From Alopecurus myosuroides (taxonomy: Eukaryota; Streptophyta; Magnoliopsida; Poales; Poaceae), in contig CM054063.1 of the NCBI GenBank assembly GCA_028641055.1, positions 49,973,827 through 50,037,826 of the forward strand: DNA of 64,000 nt, read 5' to 3'. The notes under the pieces are model-generated. The model worked only from the letters and a program-made list of their open reading frames with translations. It was not told where the DNA came from and did no database searches. Position 1 is the stretch's first letter, and the number at the start of each line of letters is the position of its first letter. Position numbers and translations under genes: made by a program. Below are positions 44,543-57,152 of the stretch, piece after piece.

Positions 44543-45945
44543 TGATACGTCATAAACGTATCCTTAATTTCTGATGTTCCAAGTTGTTTTCATGTTGTTT
44601 CCCACATGTTTTCCTTATAGTTTATGTCAGCTTTATCGATTTCCCGGAGCTAACCTATTGACAAGATGCCACAGAGCCAGTTTCTGTTTTGTGCTGTTTT
44701 TAGTTTCAGAAAAGTTGTTCTGCAAATATTCTTGGAATTGGAGGATTTGAAAGCCAGAAGTCTTAGAAGTCTCGGAGGCATCCAAAAGTCCCGAAGAGCC
44801 CCGGAGGGGGGCCATAGGGTGGCGCCACCACCCCCTGGCCGTGCCACCAGGTGGTGTGGGCCCCTGGCCACCCCCTAGCATCGCCCTTTCGCCTATATAT
44901 ATACTCCCCGATGCATAAACCCTGGGGGAATCAACCTTTTCCACACAATACATCTTTAGCTCCACCGCCACCGCCGACAAGTTTCAGGGGACATATCTCT
45001 GTTATGGCAGCCTGCCTGGACAGGGAAGTGCCCCTGGAAGCCATCTCCATCGACTCCACCACCATATCCATCGCCGTTGGTGTCTCCTTAGATGAGGAGG
45101 GAGTAGTTCTCCCCCGAGGCCAAGGGCTCTACCGGTAGCTACGTGGTTCATCTCTCTCTCCCATGGTGTGATCTTTATGTGATCATGAGCTTTGTATCTA
45201 GTTGAATTAGTAGATGTTTCTCCTCATGTATTATGCTACTCAAGTGGTTTTGTTATGAGATATCCGTAAACACTTTGATCACGGTGTAAAGGTGACAGTG
45301 TGTGCACTGTGTGGTTTAGCATGATATTTATATCTTGTGTCGGATGACCTTATGAAATTGTGGAGTTTGCTTAGTACATTCTAGGACTCTCATAGTGACA
45401 GGGTGGGGTTAACTAGACATGGGAATACAAACTTGAGGAGTGTTGTTACAACCCTACGCAATGAAGTGGTGTTTGTTATACAACCGGAGAGTGGTTCTGA
45501 GTAGCATAGTGAAGGGACGATATTTATGCATTCAATTATGTGATCATTGTTGAGAGTGTCCACTAGTGAAAGTAGGATCCCTAGGCCTTATTTCCAAGCA
45601 TTGAAACACCATTTTCCGCCTGTTCCGCTACATGTTTGCTTGCTGCCATTTTTATTTCAGATTGCTATTATCACTTATTATCATCCATATTACTTGCATT
45701 TCACTCTCTCTTCGCCGAACTAGTGCACCTATACAACTGACAATTGTATTAGTTGTGTTGGGTACACAAGATACTTCTTGTATCTTAATTGCAGGGTTGC
45801 TTGAGAGGGATATCTTTGACCTCTACCTCCCTGAGTTTGATAAACCTTGGGTGATCCACTTAAGGGAAACTTGTTGTTGTTCTACAAACATGTGCACTTG
45901 GAGGCCCAACACTGTCTACAAGAATAGAAGCCAGCATAGACATCA
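44543..45945 (+). repeat. 5' LTR of Athila-2
   Basis: Begins TGATACGTCATAAACG, ends ATAGACATCA. CCTATATATATACTCC at 44892-44907 is a good TATA region, mirrored in the other LTR near 51889. Confidence 0.9.
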
Positions 45946-45955
45946 ACCTCTTTTC

Positions 45956-45973
45956 TGGCGCCGTTGCTGGGGA
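45956..45973 (+). other. Primer binding site of Athila-2 (tRNA-Asp type)
   Basis: TGGCGCCGTTGCTGGGGA, ten bases after the LTR end; one base differs from the Athila-1 site. Confidence 0.85.
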
Positions 45974-46107
45974 GGTAAGGTAAAAGGTTCTCACATCCTC
46001 GGGTGTGAGTGCTCGAAGTTATTTCCTTTAGATTCTGCAATTATATCCTCGGGTGTGAGGCCTTATTTTTACTTATTGCTTGTTTTTATTTTTACTAGTT
46101 AGTCTTA

Positions 46108-48808
46108 ATGGAAAACAACAAAAATATGAGAGAGCTTTATTTGCATTCTAGTAGAAATGTTATTAGCATTAATTATTTGGATACCATTATTTCTAGTACT
46201 ATGGAAAAGTCTAAGCTTGGGGAAGCTAGTTTCTATAAACTTTTTATTTCCCCAGCTTTAGAGGAGAAAATTTGCTCTGATGATACTTTATCTCCCATAT
46301 GTGATAAATCTAATGATGCTTGTGATATTTTAAATCCTCCTACTGAAAGCATTCCTTTTAAAATACCCAAGAAAATTGTTGAACTTGTCATGGATAACCA
46401 CTATCTTGGAGATGGAATTGTCCATCCTAGTGATCATTTACAATTTATACATGAATTATGCGGGTTGTTCAAGTGTGCAGGTATTTCCATGGACAAAGTT
46501 AAGAGGAGGCTATTCTCTTTGTCACTTAAGGATAAAGCAAGGGAGTGGTATGAGCTACTAGATGATTCTCGTCACTTGGAGTGAAAGGAGCTCGAATCTC
46601 TATTTCATTCTAAATTTTATTCTTCTCATGAACTGTATTTAGATAGAAATTACATTTATAGTTTTTGTCCTCGTGATGGAGAAAGAATTTCTCAAGCTTG
46701 GGGAAGACTGAAAACATTAATACTTAAATGTCCTAAGCATGAGCTTCCTAAGGAAATAATTGTTACTAATTTTTATACAAGGCTTTCAGGACATTACAAG
46801 GATTATCTAGATGCATGTTCAGAGGGTTCTTTCTCAAGTAAGAAGGTTGAAGCGAAATGGGATCTTCTTGAAACAATCGAAACCAACAATGAAGGTTGGA
46901 ATAATGACAAAGATAAACAAACAGGTATAAACTATGAGTATGATTGCATTAAGTCTTTCGGTGAAACTGCTGATTTTCAAGAGCTTAGTGCTAAATATGG
47001 TCTTGATCCTCAAATGATTATTGGTTGGTATAGATCCTTTGCTTCTTATATTAATGTTCCTAACTTAAATGGGGACATATATCATGAAACTTTTAAAGAC
47101 ACTTGCATGAAAAATGAAACTGTTATTAATGATTGCAATGAACATGCTCAAACTTCTGAAAGTACTATTTCTTATAAGCATGTTAATTTTTGTGGAGAAC
47201 TTAGACCTTGTGAAAAGAATCAAACTGAAGAAGAATATTGCATCCATCATAGGAATGTAAAAACTAGAAAGTGGGACATGGATTTAGATGATCTTGGTAA
47301 AAAAGTGTGTGCCCTCTATCCTCTTATTTGTGAACTTTGCTGTAAAGTGGGTCATTTTAATTTTCAATGCTCAAGCCATGATAGTAACCTTTCGAATCCA
47401 ATGATAACTGCAAGTTTGTATTGTAATTAAATGATCACCCCTAATGAGCATGATGAACTTACATTATTTTTGGCGTGTGAAGAGTTATTAAGAAAAACTT
47501 CTTTGGTAGATATGAGTGCTCTTGATATGAATATTTTAATGCATGGTTGTCATCTTTATTGTGTTAATAATTGCCACACAAATACTTACATACAAAGTAT
47601 TATAAAAGAGGAGAATTTACCAAAATATGAGAGGGATAATATTTGTTCTCATCTTATTAATGAAGAGGAGGAATCCTCCAAGGTTCTTTCTATTGTTTCT
47701 GACAATAAACCAGGGTATGTGGAGAAGCTTACTTTCAAGCCTCTCCCTCCTATAGAGAGGAAGAAGAAGAAGAGGAGTAAAAGGAGAGTGGTAACGGTAT
47801 CTCCTCCTAAGCATGTAGCTCCTATTATAGTTTTTTATGAGTCTGAACTCGATGATCTTCCTATGCCTGTTATTTATGAAAGTGATCATGATTGGGAGAA
47901 ACACACTACTTTTGATATTGAAAATCTCTTTGGTACCAATTCTGAAAATGATGATAATTTCTGTACTATTAGTACCATCATGTCCCTTACAATGATGATA
48001 TAGAAAGCTCTGAGCTTGTGGATGATGTGTTTGAAAATCCTTTTGCTATTGATGATATGCTTGATACATCTCTTTCTAGTAAAAATGATGATATGTTTAC
48101 AAAAGAATGCACTTTGAAAGATAAATAGTATATTCCCTATGATGATATGATGCCTCAAGTCTTTGATAACTATTATAAAAGATGCTATAACATAGGATAT
48201 GATACAATTATCCTTATGAAACTTGTCATAGTTATGGAGGGATTACCCAAAACCATCTCCCTAATATACAACTTGTCTATCATGTTGGAGTTCTTTATGA
48301 TGATTATAATGATTATGATATTTTCAGTCCACCTACTATTGAGGAGAAAATTAATTATGATTGCAATATGCCTCCTATATTTGATGATTATGGTGATGAT
48401 AATAATAATGATAGCTATTTTGTTGAATTTGCTCCCACTACTATTAATAAGAATGACTATGCATATGTGAAGAGTATTAATTCTTTTATGCACGTGGCTC
48501 ATGATAAGAATGTTTTATGTGATATTTATATTGTTTATTTTATTCATGATTCTACTGAAAGTTATTATGAGAGAGTGAAACATGGTTTTATGCATCTCAA
48601 CACTATTAAGTTTCCCATCTTTATGCTGAAATTTTTGAAGTTGCACTTATTTTGTCTTCCTATGCTAGTCACTTTGTGCTTTGTTGACTTGTTTTTCTAC
48701 AAGATTCTTTTTCATAGGAAGTGGGTTAGAATTAAATGTGTTTTATATTTTCTTATTGATGCTCTCTTATTGTGCTTCAACTCTTATTCTTATGTGATCA
48801 TCTTTTAA
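46108..48808 (+). pseudogene. Athila-2 gag-like ORF with zinc knuckle, two stops and frameshifts
   Basis: From ATG 46108 one frame stays open to about 47985 except for TGA at 46582-46584 (a Trp codon by context) and TAA at 47428-47430. It holds a retrotransposon gag domain (RRLFSLSLKDKAREWYELLD near 46504-46563) and a CCHC-type knuckle, CELCCKVGHFNFQC, near 47332-47373. A Lys/Arg-rich patch follows near 47758-47790. Shifts near 47985 and after 48190 lead to an acidic region and, from 48368, a C-terminal part with long hydrophobic stretches (LHLFCLPMLVTLCFVDLFFY). There is no protease, RT or integrase. The hydrophobic end is unusual for gag and could be a relic of an env-like segment. Confidence 0.7.
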
Positions 48809-51521
48809 AAACCACTATGCCTAGTTGAAAGGCGTTAAAGAAAAGCGCTACCGGGAGACAACTCATTTTATTTCTCCGTTTTCAACCTGTTTTCCTTCGT
48901 TTTCTTTTGTTTTATTTGCACCTGGGTGTTGTCTACTTCCTTATCAACCCCTCTGTATCTTTTATTTTGTGTCTTTGTTGAGCCAAGTAAAGCCTCTAGT
49001 GGAAAGTTGAGGCTATATTTCGGATTTCTACGCAGGAAACAGATTTCTGCTGTCCAATGTTTATTCCGTATAAAATCACAGAAAATTTAGAATGAACTGA
49101 GTTTTTTTGTGCGTAATCCTGGGTTATATACGCAGATTTTCTTAGGTGACCACTTTTTTATTTGAGCAAAAAAAGATTTTCGAAAAAATCGATCTTTACC
49201 TGCTGTTCTGTTTTGACAGATTTCTGCCAATAATTGCATTTGCCTCTTAACTCTCTTTCTTTTGGTGTTATTTTGAGAAAAAGAGTTTTAAAATAAGTTG
49301 TGAAAGTATCTAATGTGTTTATTACTGTTAGGATTGTTTTGAAACTGAACCATGTGAATTTATCATTTCGATTGCACTAACGTTGCTAATGAAGTTTTTG
49401 AGATGTTTGGTGTGAAGGAAGTTTTTTCAATGGTCAAGAGAAGAGGATGATATGATGTGATCAAGAAGAGTGAAGAGCCTAAGCTTGGGGATGCCCCGGT
49501 AGTACATCCCAGCAAATTCGAAGAAGACTCAAGCTTCTAAGCTTGGGTATTCCCAAGGCATCCCCTTCTTCATCGACAAATTATCAGGTCACTTCTAGTG
49601 AAACTATATTTTTATTCGATCACATCTTATGTGCTTTACTTGGAGCGTCTTTTATTTTTGTTTTTAGTTAGTTTAGTTTACTTTTCTGTAGTTTATGTTT
49701 GTATCTTATCATACTTGTGTTGGAGAGAGACACGCTCCGTTTTCATTGCTTAGAACACTCCAGTTTTCATTCTTATTGTTCTGTAAGTGTTCACTTTTTG
49801 CTAGTATTGCGTTTAGCCTTTGTTTTCATGCATCTCTTATTAAGAGCTGTTAGTTTTAGTAGTGTTATGTTAGTGCTCTCATGTTTGCTTGCTGTATCAT
49901 GAAGATTATTTTTGTTAAAACATATCTTGTATGGTGCTTGTGGGGAAAAGAAAAATGATGCTTCAAGTAGAATTTATAAGAGTGCAAGTAGAAGCTTGTA
50001 TAGACTATGGCTAGAACTTTTTCATGCCATGCTAAATGTTATTTTAGTTTTAAAGCCTTGTGGTTATTCAGTAGCATGAATAGCCTCAAATAGCTGAGAG
50101 TGTTTAATATGCCATTGAAAGATTCATGAGTTGTTCTTGTCATAAGGAAGCATAAATTTATGGTATTCTCTTTCGAATGTTTTATTTGGTTGACTTGGCG
50201 CATGCTCACACCATGTTTATGACTATGAACCAGTCACGAATAGCCTCCATGACAACTTAGTTTTTGAACTTGTGATACCGCTTATGCTTTAATTAATGAT
50301 GTTTATGTCGCTAAGCATGATTATGGCTATTAAGCTCTCTTGATTTGTCGCTCCCAGTCTTTTGCTAGCCTCCACTTGTACTGAGTATGAGGTCCACTCA
50401 TGCATCCAACTCCCTTAAACCAAAGTTTTTCCCATTGTGTCCACCATACCTACCTACATGTGGTATTTAACTGCCACTCTAAAGTAAATTGCTCATGTGT
50501 TACCTTTAAAACATTCAAAACTACTCCTGCTTTATGTTCCTGTTTTTGCTCATGAGGACGTCAACAGAGAATCTTTATCTCACTTGTTGATTGGATTTCA
50601 CATCCTAGACTAGTGGCTTCATCCTCTTATCCAAATGATAGAAGAGCTGGCATACACACAAAATCTCTTCACTATTTCTGCCCCTGATTTATCAGTCCAA
50701 GCATAATTGTGTAAACAAAAGAGAGAGATGGATGACCTTCTACCCAGATGCGTCCTTCACATGGGAGCCGCTCTTGTGAATCCAGTTGGCTTGTGACGTA
50801 CTGTATTTTATGTTTACCATTCATTGAAATTAGCATACATCTCCCAAAATATAGACACTCCTCCATGGTATGTGATTATTGGCAGGCACCCGAGGATTCG
50901 GTTAGCCCTGGTTTGTGATAGATGGATGGGAGGAGTGTCAAACTATTAATACCTCTTTTCAATAAAATAAAAAGCTCTAGCACATGAGTGATTCCTGCTT
51001 CCCTCCGCGAAGGGCCTTTGTTTTACTTTTATGTTGAGTCTCCATCTTCTAACTTTGTGCATAGTTGAGAGAGCATTTTTGCCATTCTAAGTTCTATGTG
51101 CATTGTCCCATAAATATCAATAATTACTTCATGATGTGATATTATTTGTTCTTAAATTATTTTCTCTAGTCTTCCTCATGAACTTTGAAGGTGTCCTGGC
51201 ATTTATGTTTTGCCCCACTCTTAAGGACTAGCGAAATATCACTTTGCCATGTTGTCTCTATACCTGAAACAAACGTTTATGTTTCTTTGCATTATTATTC
51301 GTGATCCTTTATTTGAGATACTATTCATGATGAAAAGTGATTGCTTTGCTTTATTATTAAAGTTCTATTTATCATGTTTGTGTTTGAAGTTCTATGATCT
51401 CAGCTTGCGTATGCCTTTACATTTTTATGATCAAGATTATGTTAGTAGCATGTCACCTCAGAAATTATTGTTTTATCGTTTACCTACTCGAGGACGAGCA
51501 GGAACTAAGCTTGGGGATGCT
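48809..51521 (+). other. Non-coding interior of Athila-2
   Basis: About 2.7 kb without a credible ORF. It shares short conserved blocks with Athila-1, including the hairpin-like GGTATTCCCAAGGCATCCCC region near 49545, and ends in CTCGAGGACGAGCAGGAAC before the purine tract. Confidence 0.65.
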
Positions 51522-52940
51522 TGATACGTCATAAATGTATCCTTAATTTCTGATGTTCCATGTTGTTTTCATGTTGTTTCCCACATGTTTTCCTTACACT
51601 TTATGTCATTTTTATCGATTTCCCGGGACTAACCTTTTGACAAGATGCCATAGAGCCAGTTCCTGTTTTCTACTGTTTTTAGTTTCAGAAAAGTTGTTCC
51701 GCAAATATTCTCGGAATTGGACGATTCGAAAGCCAGAAGTCTTAGAAGCCCCGGAAGCATCTAGAAGTCTCGAAGAACCCCGTAGGGGAGCCACAGGGTG
51801 GCCACACCATAGGGTGACGCCACCACCCCCTGGCCACGCCACCAGGTGGTGTGGGACCCCTGGCCACCCCCTGGCATCGCCCTTTCGCCTATATATACTC
51901 CCCGATGCATAAACCCTAGGGGAATCGACCTTTTCCACAAAATACATTTGTAGCTCCGCCGCCGCCGCCGCCGACAAGTTTCGGGGGACAGATCTCTGTT
52001 CTGGCATCCTGCCGAGACGGGGAAGTGCCCCCGGAAGCCATCTCCATCGACTCCACCGCCATCTCCATCGCCGTTGCTGTCTCCTATGATACGGAGGGAG
52101 TAGTTCTCTCCCGAGGCTGAGGGCTCTACCGGTAGCTATGTGGTTCATCTCTCTCTTCCATGGTGTGATCTTTATGTGATCATGAGCTTTGTATCTAGTT
52201 GAATTAGTAGATGTTTCGCCTCATGTATTATTCTACTCAAGTAGTTTTTTTATGAGATCTCCGTAAACACTTTGATCATGGTGTAAAGGTGAGAGTGTGT
52301 GCACCGTGTGGTTTAGCATGATATTTCTTGTGTTGGATGACCTTATGAAATTGTGGAGTTTGCTTAGTACCTTCTAGGGCGCTCATAGTGACAGCGTGGG
52401 GTTAACTAGACATGGGAATACAAACTTGAGGAGTGCTATTACAGCCCTATGCAATGAAGTGGTGTTTGTTATTCAACCGGGGAGTGGTTCAAAGTAGCAT
52501 AGTGAAGGGACGATATTTATGCATTCAATTATGTGATCATTGTTGAGAGTGTCCACTAGTGAAAGTAGGATCCCGAGGCCTTATTTCCAAGCATTTATTT
52601 ACACCGTTTTCCGCCTGTTCTGCTACATGTTTTCTTGCTGCCATTTTTATTTCAGATTGCTATTATCACTTATTATCATCCATATTACTTGCATTTCACT
52701 CTCTCTTCACCAAACTAGTGCACCTATACAATTGGCAATTGTATTAGGTGTGTTGGGGACACAAGAGACTTCTTGTATCTTAATTGCAGGGTTGCTTGAG
52801 AGGGATATCTTTGACCTCTACCTCCCTGAGTTCGATAAACCTTGGGTGATCCACTTAAGGGAAACTTTCTGTTGTTCCACAAACCTCTACACTTGGAGGC
52901 CCAACACTGTCTACAAGAATAGAAGCGTGCGTAGACATCA
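51522..52940 (+). repeat. 3' LTR of Athila-2
   Basis: Begins TGATACGTCATAAATG, ends GTAGACATCA; it matches 44543-45945 with a few percent differences. Confidence 0.9.
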
Positions 52941-53535
52941 TTATGCCAAATTGTTATGACAAAATGAAATTACATGTTCAAAAGTACAAAATTGGTACAC
53001 TTACCTTTGTTCGCTAGGCTTAAGGAGGCCTTTCTCCTCCTCGGTAGCAGGCTTCTTATCCAGACCGGGGACTGTCGCTCCCCATGAGTTCTCAACTTTT
53101 TTGGTAGCGGCTCATCGTCGTCGTCGTCATCCTCCTCTACCTCCGCCTCCGGCTCTGGCTCCGGCTCCGACCCCTCTCTAGACGAGGTCTCGCCTCTAGA
53201 CTCCGTCTCGTCTCTAGACGAGGCCTCCAACTGCAACTGGAAATCCACGTCGCCAGAAGCGTAGGGTGGTGGCTCCAAGTCTACCCCTCTACCTCCACAT
53301 CCTCCTCGACCTCCACCTCGTGGTCTACCTCGACCTCCACCTTGACCTCCAGCTCCACCTCGGCCTCATCCTCCACCTCCACCTCGGCCTCGTCCTCCCG
53401 CAACAGGATCCTTGGGATATCACGAGTTGGGCATCGATGGCCGCCCACTCCGTGTAGTAACCTTGGCAAGAACGGACACCGCCAATTCCTTGCCTCCTTG
53501 GTTCATATTGTCAAATCACCTGCATTGAGTAATAT
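52941..53535 (-). pseudogene. CACTA-2 TNPA-like protein, N-terminal exons
   Basis: On the minus strand one frame reads a Gly/Arg-rich stretch (GGRGRPRGGGRGGCGGRG near 53360-53290) with an internal TGA, running into EPPPYASGDVDFQLQLEA and a long acidic Glu/Asp run (53170-53090). The exon ends in SLSLANKG at a GTAAGT donor (53004). RGG and acidic low complexity at the start are usual for grass TNPA-like proteins. Athila-2 follows at 52940. Confidence 0.65.
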
Positions 53536-53678
53536 AAAATAATTAATCAGAAAGACACTTATCGTAAAGACATAATTCAGTTAGTAAGCATGTTGAAAAG
53601 ATACACTAAGCATAAAGTCGTAATGCGATAGAATCATGCTGAAAATATAAATACTAAGCGTAAAGACATAAATGACCC

Positions 53679-54093
53679 TCACCTCGAATCATCACTCTCA
53701 TAATTTTGTGGGTTCTCATTCTCACTATCACTATCGCTATCACGTAAGTAGTAAGTTGGAGGTTGATTGGATGGTGGAGGCTCATCATCGTTGACGTTGT
53801 CCGCATGAAACTTCTCGAGTATAGATATGAGAGTGAGATCCTCTACTGTCTCACCACGAGTTTGTGCAACATTCTAGGCGTCATCAACACTAAACGGTTG
53901 TAAGCCAAAGTCACCAAATTCCTCTTGCTCTTGATAGAAAATTCCCTCGTATGTTTTAGGGTCAATGTTGTTGTAATCGTCGGCATTGGGCATGAGTAGC
54001 TTACCATGTGGCGATACCTTGAGCACGACTTCCCAGCCCGTGATTCCCTCTTTCTGGCATGGGTAGGGAAAATAATAAACTTGCTTGGCTTGG
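53679..54093 (-). pseudogene. CACTA-2 TNP2-type transposase, C-terminal end
   Basis: Minus-strand translation gives QAKQVYYFPYPCQKE and GWEVVLKVSPHGK, then NNIDPKTYEGIFYQ, an acidic tail (DSDSDSENENPQNYESDD) and TGA at 53679-53681. An in-frame stop lies near 53875. The Y(Y/F)..YP..K....W.VV.KV.P pattern is that of the end of CACTA TNP2 transposases. The catalytic part would lie to the right but is cut off at 54093 by Athila-3. Confidence 0.65.
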
Positions 54094-55455
54094 TGATGGC
54101 TCCCAAGTGCAGGAGATCAATCGTAGTCTTCGATGGGAAGTATTACCCAAATTTGTAGTTCGACTCAGTGGGAACACAAGAATACCAGTGAGACTTTAGC
54201 AATTGGGACGTCACTCCCAACCACACCTGTGTATCAACAAACTTGCAGCGAGAGTGGTGAGTGTAATAATGCAGTGAAAGTAAACAAACAAAAAGTAAAT
54301 GGAGAGCAAGTGTTTTCCCAGTTTTCACCGGAAAAGAGTGAAAGTAAACCAGAGACTAAAACGCAGGCATGAGGTGACAGCGGGGTGTTGCACGGATAAG
54401 ATTGATCATGAATGTTTTGCTAGCAGCGGGGCCTTTCTCTATCTCAGTTTTATGTAGGTGTGTGTTCCGTAAATTATTGTGCGTACTAACCAAGAGAATT
54501 TGCACAAAGCCTATTGTCCTACCTGCCCATTTCACCGGGGCCAATTTGGAACTACAGGTAATTAAGGTCTATCCTTTCGAAAAGCCCGGACCAACGCATT
54601 AACGCTCCATGAACACACATAATCCTCAAACTAGAACATATCCCCCTTGTTTTCCCTAGCTGTCACTTTAGGGTTCGCAGGTTCAACATAATAGCAGGTA
54701 ATACACATTGCAGATAGATACCAAACTCAAATATATGATGTAGCAATGTAAGTTTAGTACTGAAATCATGACACTTGGGCCCTAGTAACAAGCATTAAGC
54801 CTAGCAATAGTGCATCAACATAAGCCATCAGAATTATCAAGACAAACCCCTAGATCCCGCATACCGGGTAGCAATTACATGATCAATCTCATCCAAAACC
54901 CCTCACACCTCACATGCCTACAGCAACTACTCACACATGGAGGGGGTGATGGAGCTCATGGTTGATGGAGATGATGGTGGTGATGATGATGGTGACGAAG
55001 CCCCTCGAATTCCACCTCCGGGGGTGAAATCCCGGATCAATCTGACTCCGAAATCGAAGATCGTGGTGGCGGCGGCGCTCCGTTTCGCGAACAGCCCTCT
55101 CCTTCGAAACCCGTCAGTTTCTCGTATATATGGAGGGGTACGTCGAAGACCTAGCCGGAGTGGGCCATCTGGGCCCAAAAGGGGTGACCCCACGCGGCCA
55201 AGGAATCTGGCCGCGTGTGGGGCCCCCTTTTGGCCCTCGGGTGCCCCCTGGCCCCATCTGGTGCTCATTACCCTTCTTTTCCATAAAAAGTTATGTGGTT
55301 TTCGTCCCCTGTGAAAAGTCCTGCGAAAATAGACGGAAAGAAGACTTTTGCTAAAAACAGCGTCAGATTCTGCAGATTTATTCAATTATGGGGGGACTCC
55401 GGAGAGAAATACGATGCAAAGTGCTTGGAAAAGTAGATGCATTTTGGGTGCATCA
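54094..55455 (-). repeat. 3' LTR of Athila-3
   Basis: On the minus strand it begins TGATGCACCCAAAATGCATC and ends GGGAGCCATCA. The preceding AAGCTTGGGGGAGT is the purine tract. It has a GC-rich promoter-like zone at about 54990-55260 with TATATAT near 55123. No partner LTR is in the window, so the boundaries rest on TGAT...ATCA ends and the purine tract. Confidence 0.75.
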
Positions 55456-57125
55456 ACTCCCCCAAGCTTAGCTCGTTGTTTGTCCTCGAACAACTCAAAC
55501 GCAGTGCAGAAGCGATAAAAACTTTGGCAAGAACTTTGCATTGCATATGCATCATCAATTAATACTAGAAAATACTCAAGACATGATTCCTGTAACAAGT
55601 AGCAAAATACTAGCAAGTGTGCATCTACTCAGTGTTGAAACATATATACTTGTTGCAATAGAAATAACATGAAGTGTTAATACTTGAATGAGTTTGCTCA
55701 ATTGTAGACATAAACAAAGGCTTGTGCATCGCTGATGATTGAATCATATCAAGATTTTTGAGATCACTGATTCTTTCATATGTTGACAAGTAAAATCATT
55801 GTGCTTACTACCTTGCTCTCAGTTTTGCTAAAGCATTAAGTTTTTATTTTGATTCTTATGCTTGACAAACTACAAGTTGAAAGCCTCATGCCCCTTAAAA
55901 GCGAAGTCCCGCACCATTATTACTCAACTCTAGATTCCTAATAAGCCTTGTACAATCATTGTAAGTATTAATGACATCATAGAGAGAAGCAATTGGGGTA
56001 CCTCTTGCCCCATGACATGGAAACCAGCCCATGTCAAAATGGCAAGACAAACAAATGGAATGGACTCATTATCCTTTTTTATTTCATTCACTATATGCAT
56101 AGCTTCTTATTTTATTATAGGATATGTTGCGGAGTCCATTCTAACTATAAGTAAATTTCCACCATGATATCGCATGGGTTGGGTTAGCGGCCCAATGCGT
56201 CTCTCTAATCATATATATACTTACTCATCAAGACTTACTATTCCTCTACCTCATTTCGGCATGACAGGCATCCACAGTTAAAAGAACATAATATCAGCTT
56301 GAATATAGAATTCTTATTGCAGCGTTGAAAGTTTTCCATGTGATACACATTTAGACTAACCCCCAACCATAAGTTCGTCAAGCATAAGACTCCACTTTTA
56401 TCATTCATGAAATTTTCTCTTTTAATTCTTTCCTTGGTTGGAAAGTTCAGTAAGCACAATGGGATGTGTAAACCTTTGCTTAAGGCTACAATTATTCAAT
56501 CCATCAGCCAAGTAATGACACTAAACAATATTTCAGTTGCATCAGAATATATTCTACTAAACCACGGAGAAGATAAACAATGGCTATTATGTCACTAAGT
56601 GTTAAGGGAATCATAAGGTGTGCACTTGCTGTTATTAAAAAGCATACATAAGCACGGCAAAGGTGTCATACCTTTCATCCCTTCAAGCACATTATCATAT
56701 CATTGTTGTTCTCCTCTCCCCACTTGAACTGCTCAATAAAAACTCAAATCTTGCTATAAAAAGTTACTGCATTCATAAATTTGTTTACCTACCTAAACAC
56801 CTCAAAAGTTTCTCATGTTTTACAGAGGTGAAGGCCATAAAAAGTTGCAGTAGTGATTAAATTTTCAGCTCAAACGGAGTCACAAGTAAAGATTAAAGCA
56901 TATAACAGTGAACATATTTCAGCAATTCCCGCATCTCCGTATTTATACTAAACTCAAGAAAACAAAAATCTTTTTGTGGTTTTTGATTTTTAGAAACATA
57001 ATGTAAATAACCAGAAGTAAACTAGCTAACAAATAACAAAAATATTTTTGTGTTTTTCAGATTTAAAGAACATAAAACAACAAATAACATAAAAGTGATA
57101 TAACACAACGAATGAGGAGGGAGAT
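55456..57125 (-). other. Non-coding 3' region of Athila-3
   Basis: AT-rich, no credible ORF, between the Athila-type ORF and the LTR. A poly-T/poly-A-rich stretch lies at 56950-57070. Confidence 0.6.
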
Positions 57126-57152
57126 AAATACTCCCCCAAGATTGTGATCAAG

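Larger units (their letters stand above)
44543..52940 (+). mobile_element. Athila-2: Athila-type LTR retrotransposon with gag-like ORF only
   Basis: LTRs 44543-45945 and 51522-52940 flank a 5.6 kb interior. The five flanking bases are ATATG on the left and TTATG on the right, a TSD with one mismatch. A tRNA-Asp-type primer site and a purine tract (AAGCTTGGGGATG) are present. The only coding content is a broken gag-like ORF; RT and integrase are missing. It belongs to the same broad group as Athila-1, but its LTR differs after the first ~300 bp. It sits in the TNPA-like gene of CACTA-2. Confidence 0.88.
35532..54093 (-). mobile_element. CACTA-2: minus-strand CACTA transposon, interrupted by two LTR elements and truncated by a third
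   Basis: The end at 35532 reads CACTGCAACACGCAGAG and is followed by many CCGACGGC/GCCGTCGGC words, a usual CACTA subterminal pattern. Coding pieces lie on the minus strand in the canonical order TNP2 (53679-54093) then TNPA-like (53469 down to about 36000), so 35532 is the 3' end. Athila-1 (36745-43403) and Athila-2 (44543-52940) are inserted within it, and Athila-3 cuts its TNP2 gene at 54093. The rest lies beyond the window or is lost. Confidence 0.82.

Noticed and set aside
48185..48502. Minus-strand ORF rich in Ile
   Set aside because: Antisense shadow of Asp/Asn-rich codons in the Athila-2 ORF.
53090..53460. Trinucleotide and hexamer-like runs (CGTCGTCGTC, CTCCACCTCGGCC) as a microsatellite or CRISPR-like array
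   Set aside because: They translate on the minus strand to the RGG-rich and acidic stretches of the TNPA-like protein; there are no unique spacers.
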